Part shown: positions 6,245 to 14,900 of the stretch, in pieces
Numbering within the stretch: the stretch's first letter is position 1
How the letters are laid out: each line of letters begins with the position of its first letter
Source of the DNA: a bacterium
GTDB taxonomy: Bacteria > Bacteroidota > Bacteroidia > Cytophagales > Cyclobacteriaceae
Reading direction: 5' to 3'
DNA length: 51,508 nucleotides
Assembly (NCBI GenBank): GCA_024743255.1
Contig: JANSWY010000030.1
Coordinates: 1-51,508 of the forward strand
Made by a program: the position numbers and the translations under genes
The notes under the pieces: model-generated
Databases searched by the model: none
What the model saw: only the letters and a program-made list of their open reading frames with translations
Told to the model about the DNA's origin: nothing

Positions 6245-7628
6245 ATGCTTTATGGTAGTTAGGAAGGAAGTCCAGTATTTGTTCAGCTGCTAATTTCTTA
6301 GCAATTATTTCACGATCCTTATTCAATATATAGACCTGTGGAGTACTTGTGACATAATAGTAATAGCCAATATTGGACGTGCCAGTTAGGTCCCCAAGGT
6401 TGGTTCCGCTAAGGCCGTATGTATCAATAAAACCTTTCCATTCTTCTTCATTTTCGGATAGATTAACAGTAACCAAATCCACTGACATAGTCTCCTTTAG
6501 CTTTTCATAAGTGGACACCATTTTAGGAGCGGCTTTTTTACAATGACCACAACCAGAATCGTAAATAAATAGAATCAAATAATCTTCAGGAATTGTCTCT
6601 GGAGAAACCAATTTTCCATTGATATCTGGGATGCTGAAATCTGGTGCCTTGGCTCCTATTAATAGAGTCCTTAATCTGTTACTAGTTTGTAACATTCGAT
6701 TAAGTGTAGTCTCATCTGTCCATGGAGCTTTGCCCTTCGCATAGTAATTATCTACTAAATGAACGTATACAGCATCCATTCCCATTGTTTTTGAGTTGGC
6801 GTAAAGGTTCACCATAGTAACTAGCGAATACTGAAAAACAGTTGAATCCATATCCTGCGATAAGAATTCATCCAAGGCAGTTGCCAAAGAATCAGGATGT
6901 GTTGGAACCACTTTTTCGAAGTATTCTTTCATTTTTGGTAGGTACAACGGAGTTCTGATAATTCCCGGTTCAGTGAAATCTACTCCTGACCAAAACTGCG
7001 ATTTGTACTCATAATATTTGTAAAGCTGTGCGGCTTTTTCATCCAGACTGTCGGGCGCTGTGATGTCAGTTGGACGATCCATTAATGCCAGTACTTGAGA
7101 GAACAGGGTTCCTTTATTTTCCTGGGCCAGTTTCATGCCAAGTTCTCGGTTCTCACGATTTATTCGGGTTATGTTTTCTAATATTTTGGTACTATCAGCA
7201 TCTGGTTTTGCCAGACTTTCTTGCAGAGTTCTGGTCTCTTGCTGGAACTTAGCCATTTGTCTTTGGAGCCCCAGGAATAGTTCAATCTCCTTGGAGCCAC
7301 GAACTTCAGCAGTGTTTGCCATATCCTTTTTATCCGCAGTGATTGTAAAGAATTGATCCTTAACCAGGAACTCATAAAAGATTCCTCCTTTGGTGTATAG
7401 AAAGTACATTCCGGGCTCCAATTCCTCATCAGACTGAAACCTTACTGTTTCGTTGATAACGGGTACAGTATCCGCAACATAAGTTTTGCTGTCGAGGTGA
7501 TAGCATAAATAGGCTGTTTCATCAACAATGCCCTTTACCTCAATAGTAATATCGTGTCCAATTTTCTGAGCAAGACCTGGGAATGAAATCCCAATGGTGA
7601 TGACTAAAACCGAAATAAGTTGTTTCAT
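6234..7628 (-). CDS. Periplasmic TlpA/thioredoxin-like protein with DUF4369/DUF5106-type N-terminus
   Basis: 464 residues from ATG 7628, which starts the signal peptide (MKQLISVLVITIGISF, cut near GLAQ). The first 110 mature residues form a beta-rich DUF4369-like domain (ITIEVKGIVDETAYLCYHLD, later EELEPGMYFLYTKGG). The middle is helical (DUF5106-like). Residues about 330-464 form a thioredoxin fold: KAPDFSIPDINGKLVS, YLILFIYDSGCGHCKKAAPK with the CxxC redox pair as Cys-Gly-His-Cys, and the cis-Pro strand TSTPQVYILN. It probably handles disulfide exchange or peroxide-type redox chemistry in the periplasm. It converges on the upstream small exported gene with an 11-nt overlap. Confidence 0.8.
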   Translation of the reverse strand: MKQLISVLVITIGISFPGLAQKIGHDITIEVKGIVDETAYLCYHLDSKTYVADTVPVINETVRFQSDEELEPGMYFLYTKGGIFYEFLVKDQFFTITADKKDMANTAEVRGSKEIELFLGLQRQMAKFQQETRTLQESLAKPDADSTKILENITRINRENRELGMKLAQENKGTLFSQVLALMDRPTDITAPDSLDEKAAQLYKYYEYKSQFWSGVDFTEPGIIRTPLYLPKMKEYFEKVVPTHPDSLATALDEFLSQDMDSTVFQYSLVTMVNLYANSKTMGMDAVYVHLVDNYYAKGKAPWTDETTLNRMLQTSNRLRTLLIGAKAPDFSIPDINGKLVSPETIPEDYLILFIYDSGCGHCKKAAPKMVSTYEKLKETMSVDLVTVNLSENEEEWKGFIDTYGLSGTNLGDLTGTSNIGYYYYVTSTPQVYILNKDREIIAKKLAAEQILDFLPNYHKAFNQ

Positions 7629-7831
7629 ACTCTCCCTATACTTCAAATTTGGTGCTAAAATAGTCAATTAACGTTGTAAGCTAGAAATCAGTTTGCTGAA
7701 ACATCAATTGTGTGTAACAAATTGTCAAAAAGTTTGCCAGATCTTCAAGGTTCTTTCTCTATGAATCAATTCTCATTATATTAGTGATCCATTCGTCAAG
7801 CCATTGGATCGAAACAATTAAAATGTAAAAA

Positions 7832-9913
7832 ATGAAGAAGTTAGCATCTAGTTTATTGGCTATCATTAGCCTCATTACTTTCACGGCCTGTACGGCTCCA
7901 GAAGCACTACAAACAAGTGTTTTATCGCCTGATCAAAGTATCAAAGTTGAAGTCTTTACCTCGGAATCAGGTGAATTCGGTTACAAGGTTAGCAAGGGAG
8001 ACATTACTGTAGTTGATAAATCCTATATCAGTTTTGATTTTAAAGATATGCCTGCATTGGGTTCTAATCTTTCAATTGAGACTATCGACATCACCAAATC
8101 AAGTGAAGAATGGGAAATGCCATGGGGTGAGCAGCGAGTTGTAAAGAACGAGTACAATCAACTTTATGCAACCTTAAAAGAAAAAGCAGACCCAGGAAGG
8201 ACTTTTAATGTTGTGTTTAAGGTCTATGACGATGGGTTAGGATTTAGGTATGAGTTTCCGGCTCAGGATGGAATGAACGAGGTGGTGATTCTGGATGAAA
8301 ATACTTCTTTCAATTTATCAGGCGACCATATAGTATGGTGGATACCGGGTGACTGGGATATATATGAGCATCTTTATAATAATACCAATTTCTCAAACAT
8401 CAATGCGATAGCCAAAAGAGATCACCCTAATCTGGCACAAACAACAATTCCAGAAAATGCGGTAAACACTCCTGTAACGATGAAAACTGAAGAGGGATTA
8501 TACCTTAGTTTTCATGAAGCCAATCTTACCAATTACTCAGGCATGACTTTAAAAGTGGATACTGTGAATTTGAATATGGTTTCTGAATTAGTAGGATCAA
8601 GAGATGCGTCGAAAGTGAAGACTCAGGTACCTTTCAATACACCATGGAGAACAATTCAGATTGCTGAGAGAGCCGGGGACTTGGTGGAGTCAAATCTGAT
8701 CGTAAATCTTAATGAGCCAAATAAATTAGGAGATGTCTCGTGGTTCAAACCAATGAAATACATGGGAATCTGGTGGGAGATGCATATGAATAAAAGTAGC
8801 TGGGATCTGGCAAGTGGAAAACATGGAGCAACCACCGAGAATGCTAAGAGATACATCGATTTTGCAGCCAAGAATAATATAAAGGGACTTTTAGTTGAAG
8901 GTTGGAATACTGGTTGGGAAAGATGGATTGGATTCCCTGATAGAGAAGGTGTATTTGATTTTGTTACACCATATGAGGATTATGATATTCAGGAAGTTGT
9001 GAGATACGGTAAGGAAAATGGTGTTGATTTAATCATGCACCATGAGACAAGTGCAGCACCACGTACATACGATCAACAAATGGACACTGCTTACCAGTTG
9101 ATGCATTCACTAGATATTCATTCCGTGAAAACTGGATATGTGGGTCCAATTATTCCGGATGGAGAATATCACCACGGACAATGGATGGTCAATCACTACA
9201 GGAGGGCGTTAGAAACTGCGGCTAAGTATAATATTGCAATTAATGCACACGAGCCAATCAAAGGAACGGGAATCAGAAGAACTTATCCGAATGCGATCTC
9301 AAGAGAAGGTTTGAGAGGACAGGAATTTAATGCATGGTCCATTGAAGGGGGAAATCCTCCAAATCACCTGCCAAATGTTGTTTTCACGAGAATGTTAGCT
9401 GGACCTATAGATTTCACGCCGGGAATATTCGATATCAAATTCAGTAAGTATAAAGACAAGAATCAGGTAAATACTACGCTTGCTCAGCAGTTGGCATTGT
9501 ATGTTGTTTTGTATAGTCCAATTCAAATGGCTGCAGACTTTCCAGAGAACTATGAAGGTCAGCCGGCATTTCAGTTTATAAGAGAAGTTGGGGTAGATTG
9601 GGAACAGAGCAAAGTGCTTGATGGAGAGCCAGGAGAATTTGCGGTGATAGCAAGGGAAGAAAGAGATACAAAAAGTTGGTTTGTTGGAGGTATATCGGAT
9701 GAATCCGGCATGACTTACAACCTTAATCTGGATTTTCTGGAAGATGGAATAACATATGAAGCAAGCATTTATAAAGATGGAGAAGATGCTCATTGGGATG
9801 ATAATCCACTTTCAATTAGCATTGAGAGTTCTACTTTCAAAAAGGGTGATAAATTGGAGTTGGTAATGGCACCTGGAGGAGGTTTTGCTATTTCATTAAT
9901 TCCGCAGAAATAA
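7832..9913 (+). CDS. Glycoside hydrolase family 97, inverting alpha-glucosidase type (lipoprotein)
   Basis: 693 residues with a lipobox (FTAC, Cys20). The N-terminal beta-sandwich (SPDQSIKVEV, FKVYDDGLGFRYEFP) is followed by the TIM barrel (YMGIWWEMHM, KGLLVEGWNTGWERW) and a C-terminal beta domain. Four glutamates fall at 405 (HHETS), 474 (NAHEP), 492 and 498 (REGLRGQEFN). Their spacing of 69, 18 and 6 is identical to Glu439, Glu508, Glu526 and Glu532 of the Bacteroides SusB enzyme, which marks the inverting, calcium-dependent alpha-glucosidase branch of GH97. It likely trims alpha-glucans outside the inner membrane. No SusC/SusD pair or other polysaccharide gene adjoins it, so it is an orphan. 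The csaA gene follows after 8 nt. Confidence 0.93.
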   Translation: MKKLASSLLAIISLITFTACTAPEALQTSVLSPDQSIKVEVFTSESGEFGYKVSKGDITVVDKSYISFDFKDMPALGSNLSIETIDITKSSEEWEMPWGEQRVVKNEYNQLYATLKEKADPGRTFNVVFKVYDDGLGFRYEFPAQDGMNEVVILDENTSFNLSGDHIVWWIPGDWDIYEHLYNNTNFSNINAIAKRDHPNLAQTTIPENAVNTPVTMKTEEGLYLSFHEANLTNYSGMTLKVDTVNLNMVSELVGSRDASKVKTQVPFNTPWRTIQIAERAGDLVESNLIVNLNEPNKLGDVSWFKPMKYMGIWWEMHMNKSSWDLASGKHGATTENAKRYIDFAAKNNIKGLLVEGWNTGWERWIGFPDREGVFDFVTPYEDYDIQEVVRYGKENGVDLIMHHETSAAPRTYDQQMDTAYQLMHSLDIHSVKTGYVGPIIPDGEYHHGQWMVNHYRRALETAAKYNIAINAHEPIKGTGIRRTYPNAISREGLRGQEFNAWSIEGGNPPNHLPNVVFTRMLAGPIDFTPGIFDIKFSKYKDKNQVNTTLAQQLALYVVLYSPIQMAADFPENYEGQPAFQFIREVGVDWEQSKVLDGEPGEFAVIAREERDTKSWFVGGISDESGMTYNLNLDFLEDGITYEASIYKDGEDAHWDDNPLSISIESSTFKKGDKLELVMAPGGGFAISLIPQK

Positions 9914-9921
9914 AATTTTAA

Positions 9922-10257
9922 ATGGATACAATTACCTGGAAGGATTTTGAGAAAGTTGATATTAGAGTAGGTACTATTTTAACTGCTGATATTTTCAAAG
10001 AAGCCAGGAATCCTGCATATAAACTGACAATTGATTTTGGTGATTTGGGTGTAAGGAAATCAAGCGCCCAGATCGCTGAATTATATCAACCGGAAGATCT
10101 CATCAATCAACAAATCATAGCTGTTGTTAATTTTCCACCAAAGCAAATCGCAAATTTGATGAGCGAGTGCCTGGTAATGGGTGTGTATGGAAATGAAAAA
10201 GATGTTATATTACTAAACCCAGAAAGAAAAGTTGCAAATGGATCTAAAATTGGCTGA
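9922..10257 (+). CDS. csaA: CsaA-type tRNA-binding-domain protein
   Basis: 111 residues, the usual length for CsaA. The EMAP/tRNA-binding OB fold is seen throughout: WKDFEKVDIRVGTILTADIF, NPAYKLTIDFGDLGVRKSSA, NQQIIAVVNFPPKQIANLMS, ECLVMGVYG and a final VILLNPERKVANGSKI. CsaA is a dimeric export-related chaperone in Bacillus; its in vivo role elsewhere is uncertain. It starts 8 nt after GH97 and is followed after 3 nt by a small membrane protein, so it may be cotranscribed with both, though the grouping looks like simple gene packing. Confidence 0.93.
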   Translation: MDTITWKDFEKVDIRVGTILTADIFKEARNPAYKLTIDFGDLGVRKSSAQIAELYQPEDLINQQIIAVVNFPPKQIANLMSECLVMGVYGNEKDVILLNPERKVANGSKIG

Positions 10258-10260
10258 TTC

Positions 10261-10482
10261 ATGAAAAAGATATTTGGAATAATTCTGATGATAATTGGAG
10301 GACTGATTATGTTTTCAATCCTATACAGACTTCCAAACACCATCACTGAAATCAATGAGAAATTCAAAACAGAAAACCTGGATTATGCAGTGGCCTATTT
10401 AATGGGAAGAGGTATCAGCATAATCATTGGGGTATTATTCATCATAGCTGGAAACAAACTAAGAAAAAGCAATGTCAGTTGA
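10261..10482 (+). CDS. Small two-helix membrane protein
   Basis: 73 residues with two hydrophobic segments, about residues 3-21 (IFGIILMIIGGLIMFSILY) and 49-65 (GISIIIGVLFIIAGNKL), and a polar stretch between. The C-terminus is basic. It starts 3 nt after csaA and overlaps the next start by 11 nt, so translation is probably coupled. No family recognised. Confidence 0.6.
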   Translation: MKKIFGIILMIIGGLIMFSILYRLPNTITEINEKFKTENLDYAVAYLMGRGISIIIGVLFIIAGNKLRKSNVS

Positions 10483-10954
10483 AATAATAGAGAAATTCTA
10501 TACTGCATTTAATAACCTGGATGCAGAAACAATGGCCGAATGTTATCACCAAGATATCCGATTTAGTGATCCGGCTTTTGGACAATTGAAAGGTGAAAGG
10601 GCTTCCAATATGTGGAGGATGCTTTGCGAAAGCCAACAGGGAAAAGACTTTCTTGTGGAGCACTCACAAGTGAGAATGGAAGGAGAGATTGGCAAAGCAC
10701 ATTGGGAGGCACATTATAATTTTAGCCAAACCGGTAGGAGAGTTCATAACATTATTGAAGCCACTTTTAGATTTAAAGATGGCAAGATCATTCAGCACGA
10801 TGATGTCTTTAATGTCTACAGATGGTCTAAACAAGCACTTGGAACTACAGGTGTAATATTTGGATGGACACCATTATTTAGGAATAAACTAAACCTTCAA
10901 ACCAATATCTTATTGACTAAGTGGGAAAGCAAAAAGAAAGAATCAGGCAGCTAA
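10472..10954 (+). CDS. SnoaL/NTF2-like protein
   Basis: 160 residues with the cone-shaped NTF2-like fold: opening helix VEIIEKFYTAFNNLDAETMA, ECYHQDIRFSDPAFGQLKGE, then strands AHWEAHYNFSQTGRRVHNII and ATFRFKDGKIIQHDDVFNVY, and a C-terminal helix. Such SnoaL-like proteins bind or transform small hydrophobic molecules; a substrate cannot be inferred. The last 12 nt overlap the convergent IWYN gene. It starts inside the 3' end of the small membrane protein gene. Confidence 0.8.
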   Translation: MSVEIIEKFYTAFNNLDAETMAECYHQDIRFSDPAFGQLKGERASNMWRMLCESQQGKDFLVEHSQVRMEGEIGKAHWEAHYNFSQTGRRVHNIIEATFRFKDGKIIQHDDVFNVYRWSKQALGTTGVIFGWTPLFRNKLNLQTNILLTKWESKKKESGS

Positions 10955-11137
10955 TGCCTTGTGCATTGTAAGGTTATTATTAAGTTTTTGAGTGATGTTA
11001 GCAACAGTTGTTAATGGCGCACCAATGAATTCTTCAGCGAAAATCAAATCGAATTCTTTGCCTACAAATAAGTAGTCTTCAGAGGTGCCGAAATCATAAA
11101 TTCCTTTTTCAGTATTGTACCAGATAACAGTTTTCAT
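10943..11137 (-). CDS. 64-residue IWYN-family protein, copy A
   Basis: Small cytosolic protein starting MKTVIWYN. The ATG at 11137 is preferred to one three codons upstream because its paralogue at 41555-41752 starts MKLIIWYN. Hand alignment of the two gives about 28 identical positions in 65: an IWYNxExGxYxFG head, an acidic ED pair, and a KLNxNLTxxK tail near the C-terminus ending in Ala-Ala. Conservation across paralogues is good evidence that it is translated. No known domain recognised. It sits tail-to-tail with the NTF2-like gene, overlapping it by 12 nt. Confidence 0.7.
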   Translation of the reverse strand: MKTVIWYNTEKGIYDFGTSEDYLFVGKEFDLIFAEEFIGAPLTTVANITQKLNNNLTMHKALAA

Positions 11138-11217
11138 AAATCTCATTTTTTTGTTTCAACTGCTTACTTAGATACAAAATGCTTGCCATGGTTTAATTGT
11201 GCAGTGAAAAAAATCAG

Positions 11218-11841
11218 TTATGCCGATTTTGCAAGGAAGTATGATATGTTTTCCTGGACATCATCGTAGGTTACTAATTCTACATTTTTATTAGAATCGA
11301 AGAAGCTTAACAAACCAAAGTCACCACCACAACACATGGTGTGAAACAATAATGCTCCAAGTGGGATGAATATGAAATAACCTGACAACAAAAGAGAAAC
11401 TAAAATGAGTAAGATGGAAATTGTGATAAAAGGAGCTAATGCCACTATTTGAAATTCTTTTCTGTTGCAAACAAACTTATCAGCAAGTGCCATGAAATAG
11501 AATTTTTTCCAATTGACATCATAAGATGTGTTTTTAGCTCCAACCCATTTATAAGCTAACCCATGAATGAATTCATGAATCGGAATTAGAAACAATGTGC
11601 TAAAAATTCCAATTCCAGCAAATGCAAATGCCTTACTAAACGATAAATGATCTGCAAAAAAGTAATAGGATAGGAAACCTACTAATACAGCCAGAGTGGT
11701 ACCCAGTGCCACATTATATAATGATGTAGCCCTTGTTTTTTTCTTGAGATTGGTCTTTACAAACGGGATTAATTCCTTGTGACCAAGTTGTTCGATTTGA
11801 TGATAGCCGTCTTTAATTAAGTCTTGGGGTTCGGCATTCAT
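11218..11841 (-). CDS. DUF3267 membrane zincin
   Basis: 207 residues from ATG 11841 (the longer frame adds 16 residues of no clear character). Four hydrophobic segments are visible (VALGTTLAVLVGFLSYYF, FAFAGIGIFSTLFLIPI, VALAPFITISILLILVSLLL and IPLGALLFHTMCC). The metal-binding motif HEFIHG (HExxH) lies at the end of the second segment, as in DUF3267 and other site-2-type membrane metallopeptidases. A second conserved patch, MCCGGDFG, follows the last segment. Probably a zinc-dependent intramembrane peptidase; substrate unknown. An N-terminal helical part of about 45 residues precedes the first membrane segment. Confidence 0.8.
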   Translation of the reverse strand: MNAEPQDLIKDGYHQIEQLGHKELIPFVKTNLKKKTRATSLYNVALGTTLAVLVGFLSYYFFADHLSFSKAFAFAGIGIFSTLFLIPIHEFIHGLAYKWVGAKNTSYDVNWKKFYFMALADKFVCNRKEFQIVALAPFITISILLILVSLLLSGYFIFIPLGALLFHTMCCGGDFGLLSFFDSNKNVELVTYDDVQENISYFLAKSA

Positions 11842-11990
11842 TTTACTAATGAGTATTTGAGTTTGCCTAATAAGTATCCCGGAGATCACATTTTATTACA
11901 CCTGATGTTAAAAAATGTGTCTCCAGGAAATTCAGTCTGACTATTTATTTCGCGTAGCTAACTGAATATTGATGAAGAAGGACCCGTTAA

Positions 11991-14900
11991 TTATCTCTTT
12001 TTCTTAACAGCTCCCAGGGTCTTCAAATACTTCTTTACTTTCCCTCCTTTTGCGACTTTTAGGATGGTTTTTCCCTTGTCGTTTTCAATTGTCAAATCCG
12101 CCCCTGCTTCAGCTATAGCAGTAACAGACTCCAGGTTTTTATTCCCTTCTTTTGCTGCCAGATGTAATGCCGTATTTCCAAAGTTATTTTTTGCATTTAC
12201 ATCTATCGCGGTTCCCAGAAGGGCTTTTACTAATTCCACTTCGCCTTTAAACTGAGAAGACTGGTGGAGGAATGAATTTCCTTTATCATTTGTATGATGT
12301 ACATCACATCCGCCTTTATCCAGCACTGTTACCATTGGCCCTTGTTTGTTATCAACAGCCATTTGGAGGAATTTAGGGTCCTTCACATTTGCACCACTAT
12401 CGATTAGGATTTTAGCAACTTTCACATGTTTATTCTTCACCGCAGGAACAGTTCCATTATCTGGATTAGCTCCTTTCTCCAGAAGTTTCATCACTACTTT
12501 ATCATTTCCATGTCCGGATGATATTGGAATCATTCCTGAAATATTGGCTCCATTATCAAGAAGCAGAATAGAAGTTTCGGTGTGATTATTAGAAACTGCA
12601 GGGCGAATACCTTCAGTTGGATTAACATTTTTGTTAAGCAGCAATTGGACAATTTTTGTGTTTCCATGTCCGGCGGAAATTGGCATTACACCATTAACAT
12701 TGGCTCCCGCTTCTAAAAGCATAACTGCAATATTGGTATGATTACCTCTTGCAGAGGGAAGCATACCATCATCCGGGTTTCCACCAAAATCAAGTAGCAT
12801 TTTGGACATTTCGTAGTTCCCTTTTCCTGACGGAATGGCAATGTACTTTTTAGTATCTGCACCAAAATCAAGGAGAGATTTAACTATTGGAGCATGATTG
12901 GAATTTACTGCACCGTTCATTCCTTCATCAGCATTGGCGCCATAGTTTAATAGCATGTTGACCATTTTACCATCTCCTTGAGTAGCTGGATCTGCTATTA
13001 GTCCGTTAGGGTTCGCACCACTCACAAGTAGGAACTGAGTCATGTTGTAGTTTCTCTTAGTGACCGAAATCTTTGTTCCATAATCAGGGTTGGCTCCATT
13101 ATTGACCAACAATTTCACCATGTCGAGGGAACTGTTATTGGCTGCAGTTTGAACAAATTGAGCGTTATTCGCAGAAGCACCGTATTTTATTAGTTCGCTC
13201 ATGAGAGCAACATCATTTTTGGCTACTGTTCCTGGTGCTGCCAGTTCCGGATCTCCGTGATTAGAAACCAATAACCTCACCATCGCAGTATTTCCGGCAT
13301 CTGCTACTTCCTTCAATCTCGTATTTGGATTTGCTCCACCATCTACAAGAGCAATAGTTGCCATTTGAATATTATTAGCTCCTATGGCGTGATATAGTCC
13401 TGTCGTAGAATTCGCTTTGTATGTCTTAATAAGATCTGTGAATAAAGTAAGATCATTTTTATTGACTGCAAATGGAAGAACTGGATTTGGGTCTGCATGG
13501 TGCTTTAAAGCAGCGTTGATTGCTCCAACATTAGCTTTCCCAACTGCATAATTCAGTGCATTGTTAGGATTCGCTCCCAATTCAAAAGTCTTATTCAGTA
13601 GTTGCAAATTATTGAAATCAATTGCCTTCTGACTAGGACCATCAGTTTGAATAGGAATACCACTTCTTCCTAATGACGAAACCATATTGAAGTCGTTAGC
13701 TTGTGCTGCCAATAAATAAGAATTCTGATCTGGCACCTGTTCTGTGAGTAATAGGTTGACCATTTGCTGGTTTTTTGCGCCAACCGCTTTATTGAGCATA
13801 TTGATATCAGGTCGCGCACCATATCTCATGATCAGATTTGTTTTAGCATAATCATTTGCATTCACTGCTGCTGCTAAATCCTGACTGTTGACCGGCACTT
13901 TATTTACCATTAGGATTTCAGCTGTCTTTAGCATGTTGGCGTTTAATGCTTTGGTCAGGTGAGATTTGTCTGGTTTGCCACCTCTGTAGATTAGAGCGGC
14001 CACCATTTTGGAGTCATTTAGATCAATGGCACTATTCATCATTGCTGCTGATACTGGAACCTTTGATCTTGCCAGTAGTCTATTAGCGATTGATGGATCG
14101 TAGAATTGCTTGTTAAGCGATGTGATGACATCTTGTTCCGTGACCTTTGCACCGCTTGCTAATAAGAAATTTAAAGTGTTTCTATCCTTGTTTCTAACAG
14201 CAGGATTCAAAACACCGGGTTCTTTCACATCACCACCTAGTCTTATTTGTCGCTTTACATTCTCTATGTTTCTACTGGCGACTGCTGATTGCATTTTTTG
14301 TAATGAAACTTTAGGGACCAACTCAACTGTATAGTGCACTTTAACTGTTGATCTTTGTCCATGTTTATTGGTTGAGTGAGCTTCGAAAAAACTAGTTTGA
14401 TTAACACCTCTTCTCCAATCCCAATTTCCTATATCAGTCCATTGATGACCTCCACCAAATCCTTCGTCACTACTGTGGTGCTCACCTTCGTCAAACTCTT
14501 TGATTTTTGATCTGATTTTTAAGTATGCTGCTGAGCCATTTTGGATATAGAAGTTTTTAGTATTGTTAACGGAAATTGTGTTTCCAGCTCTAGTGGATAT
14601 TCCATTGACTCTCTTCCTACTCCAGGCAACTGAATTTGTCCCAGGACTAGCATTCATACTTCTACCGACCTCAACGATGATTGTTCCATAGACTTCAATT
14701 GTAGGGTCATTGGTGGTCATACTTTGAGCAGCTTGATTGGCGCCTTGAGTAATGTCTTTTCCAGCATCTTTATCAACAAGCCCAACTGCAGCTCCCAACA
14801 CGGCACCACCTCCTTTTGTGACAGTAGAAGCACCCTGAGAAATTGTTTTTGATATTGGGTCATCCCATGCCGCCGTTACTTCAATTCTGTGAATAGTTAC

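Noticed and set aside
9395-9793. 132-residue antisense frame in GH97
   Set aside because: Lies wholly within a confidently assigned gene; the product has no recognisable pattern.
7832-10954. A polysaccharide-utilisation locus around GH97
   Set aside because: No SusC, SusD, other glycoside hydrolase or sensor nearby; neighbours are csaA and small genes.
11890-11990. Terminator downstream of the giant gene (ATTCAGT / ACTGAAT inverted repeat)
   Set aside because: The stem is only 7 bp with a long loop and no adjacent T run; not convincing.
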